This document shows, piece after piece, positions 1 to 5,007 of a stretch of DNA of 6,303 bases. Position 1 is the first letter of the stretch, and every line of letters starts with the position of its first letter. The translations under genes and the position numbers were made by a program. The stretch lies in contig JAPPPH010000509.1 in assembly GCA_028817635.1 (NCBI GenBank), positions 1 to 6,303 on the forward strand, given 5' to 3'. This DNA comes from Verrucomicrobiales bacterium (lineage in GTDB: Bacteria > Verrucomicrobiota > Verrucomicrobiia > Limisphaerales > UBA1096). The notes under the pieces were generated by a model. The model did not search any database. It worked only from the letters and a program-made list of their open reading frames with translations, and was not told the DNA's origin.

Positions 1-444
1 CTCGCCTGGGCCGGAAACGTCGATCCCAATTTCCATGATAACCATTACCTCGCTCCAATCCCCGTGGCCGACACCCGCAGCGAAGGCTACGTTGATCGCT
101 GGATCGTCTACGGCCGCATCAAGAAAGAGCAACTCTTTACCGCCAAAGAACTCACTGTTGATCCCGGTACGAAATGCACCATCAAAGACGCCGGCGCCTG
201 GAGCGGTATCTGCGTGCAAGGTAAAGGCACCATCAACGGTCAACCGCTAAACAGCCCCAAGCTCATTCGGTTTCATGAGTTGACCGAGGACGAGTACTTC
301 TGCACTGAAGCCGGCGCCAAGGCGGGGGTCACCTTCGAGAACACCAGTGACACCGAGCCACTCGTACTTCTGCGCTATTTCGGCCCAGAAGTGAACAAAG
401 ATGCCCCGAGCATCGGCGACTATCGCAAACGCAAGTTCGACTAA
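1..444 (+). CDS. Cupin-fold protein, C-terminal part (5' end outside window)
   Basis: The reading frame is open from base 1 to the TAA at 442–444, giving 147 residues that begin LAWAGNVDPNF. The true start lies upstream; the in-frame GTG at 64 is only an internal valine. The middle has the strand-rich, glycine-turn pattern of a cupin barrel: LTVDPGTKC, then VQGKGTINGQ, then LIRFHELTEDEYFCTEAG and a closing LVLLRYFGPEV. The usual metal-binding histidines of cupin motif 1 are absent; the corresponding stretch reads PGTKCTIKDAGAWSG. The domain may therefore be non-catalytic, bind metal differently, or be the second half of a bicupin whose active site is outside the window. It resembles sugar-isomerase-like cupins only loosely and I do not assign a function. 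A strong terminator begins 18 nt after the stop, so it ends its own transcription unit and is probably unrelated to the sigma system downstream. Confidence 0.75.
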   Translation, partial: LAWAGNVDPNFHDNHYLAPIPVADTRSEGYVDRWIVYGRIKKEQLFTAKELTVDPGTKCTIKDAGAWSGICVQGKGTINGQPLNSPKLIRFHELTEDEYFCTEAGAKAGVTFENTSDTEPLVLLRYFGPEVNKDAPSIGDYRKRKFD

Positions 445-461
445 GGTATATTTTCGAAGAG

Positions 462-505
462 ACAGGGACGGGTGATGCATTCTGCTCGCCGTCCCTGTTT
501 TTTTT
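462..505 (+). terminator. Rho-independent terminator after the cupin gene
   Basis: A perfect 10-bp inverted repeat, ACAGGGACGG (462–471) and CCGTCCCTGT (489–498), encloses a 17-nt loop. It runs directly into a tract of eight T residues (498–505). It lies 18 nt after the cupin stop codon and just before the promoter motif of the next gene, so it insulates the two transcription units. Confidence 0.9.
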
Positions 506-512
506 GAAAAGC

Positions 513-541
513 ACCTAATAAAATTCGGATGACTGCGTCGT
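513..541 (+). promoter_or_regulatory. Predicted ECF-type promoter of the large VWA gene
   Basis: Two boxes, ACCTAATAAAA (513–523) and GCGTCGT (535–541), recur with one mismatch and identical spacing at 4354–4382 upstream of the sigma gene. The 11 nt between them match at only one position, so the conservation is confined to the boxes. Taking ACCTAA as the -35 and CGTCGT as the -10 gives a 17-nt spacer, the geometry of ECF promoters, whose -10 often contains CGTC. The -35 sequence is unlike the common GGAAC or AAC type. The implied transcription start near 548 would leave a leader of only about 20 nt before the ATG at 569. Confidence 0.6.
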
Positions 542-568
542 ATCTAAAATGGCGTTTTTGTTGCGAAA

Positions 569-3500
569 ATGAGCGACTCTGACAGACAGGCGAATGAACC
601 CACCCTCGAGCAACTGGAAGCCCACGTGGTGGCCATGTTGTTGGGGGAAACGAGTTCTTTTGAGGAAGCCCAGTTACGGGAGCGATTGCGTCAGGATGAG
701 CAATTGACCAAGTTCAGCGAGGAGATCCAAAAAACGCTTTCGTTTGTCTCGGAGTCGTTTGATTCAGGCCAAGCGAAGAAAACCAAGCCAAGCGCTATTC
801 GGCTAAATCGCGCCCGTCGTCGGGTGCTAAAAAAGAAATTTAGCGAGAGTTCGCGCTTGGCCAAGCGCGAAATAGCGCGCCCCGATTTTCGGCGAACATT
901 GTGGGCGATTGCTGCCGTGCTGGCTTTGCTGTTCGTTGTATTTGGTGTGATTTTCCCTTCGCTATCAAGTGGGCGTGTTGGGATTGACCAATTGGCGTCG
1001 GCAAAAACCACTGCAGAAGTTCAATCGGCCAAGCCAATGGCGAATCAGGTCGAGTGGGCCAGCGACAACGTGCCGGTGACCGTCACGACGGCCCCGGCTC
1101 CGATGCCGACTCCAGAGCCGGCAACGCAACCCTGGGCCGATAACGACCCAGCAGAGATGGAGGGTGAATCGGTGCCGGATTCGATGCCGTCCCCCGTTGC
1201 TTCAATGCCTCAATCTTACAGCATGGCGATGCCGGTTCCCGTTGATCAGGCGTTCGGAGTTGTTCCAAGTGAAGAGCGACCTGTTGCTGCGGCGCGTCAA
1301 TTCGCGACATTGGCGATGCCGGATAGTGATGGTGATGGCGGCGATGATGATAAAGCCCCAAGCACCGCGTCGCTTTTTGTTGGCGGAGCGGTCATCGCCA
1401 ACGAAAGTGGAGCCACAAAACATTTCGGGTTCAGTAATGCGGAAAGCCGAGAAACCGGTGCAGCAGGTCATGTGGAATTGTTTGAATCACTTGATTTCTC
1501 TGGGGCGGCGTCAGCCCGGTTTGGAAAAAGAGATAAGTTGGAGATCGCTCCCGGCAGCGCGCCTTCTCCTTCGGGAGGTGCGGGGGCTAGAGTGGGCGGT
1601 GCGACCGCTTTCGATTCCGGCGTGGTGCAGCATAGTGGAGAAAAAAACACCGCCATGCCCGGATACGCCACCGGTGGTCTGCCAGCCATCACTGAAAGTT
1701 CGATTTCGGACGAAGAGTCGAACAGGGACGCTAACGGTTGGTACTATCAGGGTGCCAACGCCAATCGCCCTGCCGGACCCACCACGCCCGGTCAATCGGT
1801 TACCCGGTCGGCGGTTCAATGGGATACGAACGCAACCGTTGCTTCTGGCGGTGACCGTTGGAGTCGATTTCGGGGAGGGGAACGCGCTGCTAAGACGGGC
1901 GAATTATCCTCGGCTGAGACGGCGATGCCCATGGGCATGATGGGAGGCTTTGGCGGCGGCCGCTTTGGTGGTGGCAAATACGCTGGCACCGCGCAGCCAA
2001 ATCCCGCCGAGGGCTTACGTGGCGATGTTGGTGGCGGCGCAGCTTCTCCAGCCCCCGTGGCAAGGCCACCTCGCCCATCGGCCCCACAGCGTAAGGCCCG
2101 AAGCATGGCGGTGACTTCAGGCAATGCTGCTGCCGGTGGACGATTGAACTGGGCCGGGGTGGTAGAATACGAAGAGGATGCAAGGATGGCCGTTAAGCCA
2201 GCGGAGACCGCCAAGAATCAGGTCACCCGGTATGACCGCGAGGTCGCGCCTGCTTTTGGAGAGGATAATTTTGATCAACAGTCAATTCGCGGTCTTAAGG
2301 CCGACTTGAAGTCGAATCTCGAGTTGGACGATTACGCACGGGTGACTTCAGAGGAAGTTGAGGAAGAAGGGCAGTCGGAAGTTCCCATGCTCGGGGATGT
2401 GCCGATTAACGGACGCATGTTCCGCGCAAATCGATCCACGGTTGATGAAACCAAGGCCTTACCCAAGGGAGGGCAGGCTGTGGCGGTGCGGGGGCGAGCC
2501 TCGTCATCCACCCGGCTCGCTTTGGATCTCGCAGGTGAAGATGAATTGGGGCTTGAAGAGGTGGACGCCTTGTCCACGGTTGAAGATACGCTCAAGCGCG
2601 GCGAGGGGCGTTTGAGTGAATTAAGAGAGTCCGCCGAGTCCGGCAAGGATGGCTTGATGAGGGAGGCGAAAAAGCCGGTCAGCTTGGCCAAGCGCTTGCC
2701 CAAGCCGCAACCTGAGATGCTTAAAAAGTCAACGGAACTACGACGCGAGATTGTTGAGCGTGAAAAGAGCATCGAGAGACTGCAGGGCTTGCAGGTAGCG
2801 GAACCAAAACCGGATGCCGAAAAGGAGGAACCGCCGGCGCCGGCCAAGTCGTCAGAGCCGTCGGTGGTGTACACGCCGAAGCCGGAGACGGTGACGAGTG
2901 AGAATGCGTTTTCGACGTTTTCGCTAAACGTGAGTGATGTGTCATTCAAGACCGCTTTGGCGAGTTTGCAGTCGAATAAGTTGCCGGAACCAAGCGATGT
3001 GAGAAGTGAGGAGTTTCTGAACGCGCTGGAGTATCGTGACCCGATGCCTCGCGGGGGAGAGCCGGTGGCGTTTCATTGGGAACGTGCCCGGTCCCCGTTT
3101 GCGCATGACCGGGATATCGTTCGTTTTTCCGTAAAGACCGCCGCGCTGGGGCGGCAACCGGGGAGGGCGGTGAATCTGGTCTGTTTGCTGGACAACTCCG
3201 GTTCGATGGAGCGCGAAGATCGCGTGAGCATCGTGACGCAGGCATTGAGCGTGTTGGCGCGTAAGTTGACTCCGAGCGATCGTGTGAGCCTGATTACGTT
3301 TTCGCGAACGCCGCAGTTGAGAATAGACGGGATGCGTGGAGGACAGGGGCAGGCGTTTATGGAGGCGTCAACGGGATGGAAGCCACAGGGGGGCACGCAC
3401 GTGGAGAACGGTTTGGCGTTGGCGTACGCCACGGCGAGGAAACATTTTGTGAAGGGAGGCAATAACCGGGTGATCTTGTTGACGGACGGGGCGGCAAACA

Positions 3501-4210
3501 TGGGCAACGTGAACCCGTACAAGTTGAAGGAGACGGTGGAGGCGAACCGGAAGCAGGGGATCGCGCTGGACTGCTTTGGGATAGGCTGGGAGGGGTACAA
3601 TGACAATTTGCTGGAAGTGTTGGCGAGGAACGGGGATGGGCGGTACGGGTTTTTGAATCAGCCGGGACAAGCGGTGGAGGAGTTTGAGAAGAAACTGCTG
3701 GGAGCGTTTCAGGTGGCGGCGTCGGACGTGAAGGTGCAGGTGGAGTGGAACGAGAAGCGAGTGAAGGTGTACCGGCAAGTGGGATATTTGCGGCACCAGT
3801 TGAAGAAGGAGGATTTCAGGAACAACCGAGTGGATGCGGCGGAGATAAGTGCGGCGGAGTCCGGGAACGCGATGTACGTGGTGCAGGTGGATGCGGGAGG
3901 GGAAGGGCCGTTGGGAGTGGTGCGAGTGAGATACAAGAAGCCGTTTACAAGTGAATACACGGAGTTGGAGTGGAGTTTGGCGTACGAAGAGGCGGTGTTG
4001 CCGTTGGGACAGTCGAGTACAGCGATGAAGATGGCGAGTGTGTCGGCGACGTTTGCGGAGTGGTTGGCGAGGAATCCGTATTCGGAGGGAGTGCAGTTGG
4101 GGGACCTGCAGGGATTGATGGCAGGGCTGGCGAGTGTTTACGGGACAGACCCGAGGCCGGCGCAGTTGGAGGAGATGATCCGCAAGGCACGCATCCTCTC
4201 CGGGAACTAA
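569..4210 (+). CDS. Membrane-anchored YfbK-type VWA protein with anti-sigma-like head
   Basis: This protein has 1213 residues. Residues 14–60 (LEQLEAHVVAMLLGE…LTKFSEEIQKTL) look like the helical head of a zinc-free, RskA-like anti-sigma factor; no HxxxCxxC is present. Basic residues 82–109 (RARRRVLKKK, RLAKR, FRR) precede a TM helix at about 111–131, indicating a cytoplasmic N-terminus and an outside C-terminus. Residues 132–770 are a low-complexity linker with Pro/Met-rich, Asp-rich (252–261) and Gly/Met-rich (453–470) stretches, a secretin-like VPMLGDVPINGRMFR (605–619) and a charged helical part (670–745). Residues 777–845 resemble the YfbK pre-VWA segment (FSTFSLNVSDVSF). The VWA domain spans about 866–1045 with a complete MIDAS: DNSGS (875–879), T943 and D973. 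A DUF3520-like tail follows. Its probable role is to hold the downstream sigma factor and sense a ligand through the VWA domain (inferred). The start is set by the promoter at 513–541 and by matching the paralogue's MSDS start. No Shine-Dalgarno is visible. Confidence 0.9.
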   Translation: MSDSDRQANEPTLEQLEAHVVAMLLGETSSFEEAQLRERLRQDEQLTKFSEEIQKTLSFVSESFDSGQAKKTKPSAIRLNRARRRVLKKKFSESSRLAKREIARPDFRRTLWAIAAVLALLFVVFGVIFPSLSSGRVGIDQLASAKTTAEVQSAKPMANQVEWASDNVPVTVTTAPAPMPTPEPATQPWADNDPAEMEGESVPDSMPSPVASMPQSYSMAMPVPVDQAFGVVPSEERPVAAARQFATLAMPDSDGDGGDDDKAPSTASLFVGGAVIANESGATKHFGFSNAESRETGAAGHVELFESLDFSGAASARFGKRDKLEIAPGSAPSPSGGAGARVGGATAFDSGVVQHSGEKNTAMPGYATGGLPAITESSISDEESNRDANGWYYQGANANRPAGPTTPGQSVTRSAVQWDTNATVASGGDRWSRFRGGERAAKTGELSSAETAMPMGMMGGFGGGRFGGGKYAGTAQPNPAEGLRGDVGGGAASPAPVARPPRPSAPQRKARSMAVTSGNAAAGGRLNWAGVVEYEEDARMAVKPAETAKNQVTRYDREVAPAFGEDNFDQQSIRGLKADLKSNLELDDYARVTSEEVEEEGQSEVPMLGDVPINGRMFRANRSTVDETKALPKGGQAVAVRGRASSSTRLALDLAGEDELGLEEVDALSTVEDTLKRGEGRLSELRESAESGKDGLMREAKKPVSLAKRLPKPQPEMLKKSTELRREIVEREKSIERLQGLQVAEPKPDAEKEEPPAPAKSSEPSVVYTPKPETVTSENAFSTFSLNVSDVSFKTALASLQSNKLPEPSDVRSEEFLNALEYRDPMPRGGEPVAFHWERARSPFAHDRDIVRFSVKTAALGRQPGRAVNLVCLLDNSGSMEREDRVSIVTQALSVLARKLTPSDRVSLITFSRTPQLRIDGMRGGQGQAFMEASTGWKPQGGTHVENGLALAYATARKHFVKGGNNRVILLTDGAANMGNVNPYKLKETVEANRKQGIALDCFGIGWEGYNDNLLEVLARNGDGRYGFLNQPGQAVEEFEKKLLGAFQVAASDVKVQVEWNEKRVKVYRQVGYLRHQLKKEDFRNNRVDAAEISAAESGNAMYVVQVDAGGEGPLGVVRVRYKKPFTSEYTELEWSLAYEEAVLPLGQSSTAMKMASVSATFAEWLARNPYSEGVQLGDLQGLMAGLASVYGTDPRPAQLEEMIRKARILSGN
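850..871. repeat. Perfect 22-bp palindrome inside the VWA gene
   Basis: The centre is TTGGCCAA, extended symmetrically by CGCGC/GCGCG-type arms to a TTC…GAA edge, with no mismatch over 22 bp. It encodes the SRLAKRE juxtamembrane motif (residues 95–101). The paralogous position at 5279–5292 keeps a 14-bp core of the same palindrome. In RNA it could form a 9-bp stem with a GGCC tetraloop. Confidence 0.8.
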
Positions 4211-4215
4211 ACGAG

Positions 4216-4359
4216 ATGAATAACAAAGAAACAAAATCGTGCACGATTGGCCAAGCAATGGTCTTTGCTGCCAACTTTTTGAACTTTTTGGGGTTGAATC
4301 GGTCCGGAATTTCATCGAGCCGGCGTTGGTCGGTGAAATTCTTTTCAGTTATTACCTAA
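4216..4359 (+). CDS. Possible small ORF, 47 codons, unknown function
   Basis: An ATG five bases after the large VWA gene's stop opens 47 codons: MNNKETKSCTIGQAMV, then FAANFLNFLGLN, ending KFFSVIT. A short hydrophobic patch (AMVFAANFLNFLGL) lies in the middle and the rest is polar or basic. Only a weak purine-rich ACGAG precedes the ATG. The stop codon falls inside the predicted -35 box of the sigma promoter. It belongs to no family I recognise and may be a chance ORF in a leader/intergenic region. It could alternatively be a tiny membrane peptide co-transcribed with the VWA gene. Confidence 0.2.
   Translation: MNNKETKSCTIGQAMVFAANFLNFLGLNRSGISSSRRWSVKFFSVIT
4235..4248. repeat. 14-bp perfect palindrome in the intergenic gap
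   Basis: AATCGTGCACGATT is its own reverse complement. It lies 25 bases after the VWA gene stop and about 106 bases upstream of the predicted sigma promoter. It is followed at once by a TTGGCCAAGC decamer (4247–4256). It could be a dimeric regulator site or a weak hairpin. No T-tract follows directly, so it is not a canonical terminator. Confidence 0.5.
4273..4290 (+). repeat. Tandem 9-mer AACTTTTTG x2
   Basis: AACTTTTTG is repeated exactly twice with no gap (4273–4281 and 4282–4290) in the A/T-rich part of the gap before the sigma promoter. It may be replication slippage or an upstream promoter element; nothing else identifies it. Confidence 0.5.
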
Positions 4360-4382
4360 GAAAACCAAGCGATTGGCGTCGT
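4354..4382 (+). promoter_or_regulatory. Predicted ECF-type promoter of the sigma operon
   Basis: ACCTAAGAAAA (4354–4364) and GCGTCGT (4376–4382) match the boxes at 513–541 with one mismatch and the same 11-nt unconserved interval. Between ACCTAA and CGTCGT there are 17 nt. The box at 4377–4382 places the transcription start near 4389. This rules out the GTG at 4381 as a start codon and leaves a leader of about 80 nt before the ATG at 4468. The site suggests that the sigma factor transcribes its own operon. Confidence 0.6.
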
Positions 4383-4467
4383 GGGATTAAGAGTATTCAA
4401 GAAAGACTCGAAAGGTCAGCAGGAACGGTTGGCCACCGCGAACGCATCGCAAGGTGCTCCCCGCTCG
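4383..4467 (+). other. Predicted 5' leader of the sigma mRNA
   Basis: These 85 bases lie between the predicted -10 box and the preferred ATG. The stretch is in frame with the sigma gene and open, so it could encode up to 29 extra residues if translation began at GTG 4381. Those residues (GLRVFKKDSKGQQERLATAN…) are polar and do not look like part of sigma region 2. I see no clear riboswitch fold or strong hairpin. Confidence 0.4.
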
Positions 4468-5007
4468 ATGGACAACGGGCAAACTAAGACCACTCCGGAA
4501 AAGGAGCCGATCGAGGAGGTGTTTCGCCAATGCGAATCGCCGTTGCTAGCGTATGCCATGAAGATGGTGCAGGACGGGGAACAGGCTCAGGAGATTGTGC
4601 AGGAGGCATTCGTTCGGTTGCATGCCTCCTATACCGAGGTGGGATTGCCCCGGCCGTGGTTGTACCGGACGGTGTTCAACCTTGCCATGACTCATCACCG
4701 CGAACGGCAAAAGGTGGTGCCGGTTGGCTTCTCGCCGGAGGAAACGCCGGATGCGGAAAAAACGACCACGCCAGCGCCTGATGAAAAGATGGTGCGCATG
4801 GAGGCGGTGGCCCAGACACGAGCCTGTGTCGAGGAACTGGATGACCGGAGTCAGCAATTGGTCAGGCTGCGTTTCGAGGACGGGCTCTCGTATAAGGAAA
4901 TGAGCGAGCGCACGGGACTCACGGTGACGAATGTGGGTTATATCCTGCACAAATCACTCAAGAAATTGGCAACTTCGCTGAAACGATCCGGCTACATCAA
5001 TGAGTGA
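4468..5007 (+). CDS. ECF-family RNA polymerase sigma factor
   Basis: From the ATG at 4468 this is 179 residues, the normal ECF length. Region 2 covers about residues 16–82. It includes the core-binding DGEQAQEIVQEAFVRLH (region 2.2) and PRPWLYRTVFNLAMTHHRERQK (regions 2.3–2.4, -10 melting and recognition). An acidic Pro/Thr-rich linker follows (about 86–106). Region 4 covers about 110–172, with a helix-turn-helix in LSYKEMSERTGLTVTNVGYILHKSLKKL for the -35. There is no region 1.1 or region 3, and no C-terminal extension. A longer reading from GTG 4381 adds 29 residues, but that GTG lies inside the predicted -10 box, so I prefer 4468. No good Shine-Dalgarno precedes either start. The stop overlaps the next gene's ATG in ATGAGTGA, implying translational coupling with a cognate anti-sigma. 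Autoregulation is inferred from the promoter at 4354–4382. Confidence 0.93.
   Translation: MDNGQTKTTPEKEPIEEVFRQCESPLLAYAMKMVQDGEQAQEIVQEAFVRLHASYTEVGLPRPWLYRTVFNLAMTHHRERQKVVPVGFSPEETPDAEKTTTPAPDEKMVRMEAVAQTRACVEELDDRSQQLVRLRFEDGLSYKEMSERTGLTVTNVGYILHKSLKKLATSLKRSGYINE

Noticed and set aside
569..780. Zinc-binding anti-sigma (ZAS) domain in the VWA protein head
   Set aside because: The head has one histidine (H19) and no CxxC, so the zinc-binding HxxxCxxC signature is absent. A zinc-free RskA-like head fits better.
1164..1940. 258-codon + strand ORF in another frame of the large VWA gene
   Set aside because: It overlaps the linker of the VWA protein, whose frame is continuous and has a paralogue. 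The alternative translation is Arg/Pro-rich with no domain.
2332..2949. 205-codon minus-strand ORF
   Set aside because: It is a Ser-rich antisense shadow of the linker with no independent start signal or family resemblance.
4235..4290. Terminator of the large VWA gene
   Set aside because: The 14-bp palindrome is followed by GGCCAAGC rather than a T-tract, and the T5 runs 28 bases later have no strong hairpin next to them. Readthrough into the sigma gene cannot be excluded.
3368..4315. 315-codon ORF on the minus strand
   Set aside because: It lies antisense to the VWA/DUF3520 region. Its Leu/Arg/His/Pro-rich translation is what the G-rich, TTG/GTG-biased sense codons produce in reverse. No domain is recognisable.
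4239..4487. 82-codon + strand ORF spanning the sigma promoter
   Set aside because: It runs across the predicted promoter and into the sigma gene in another frame. The translation has no recognisable feature.
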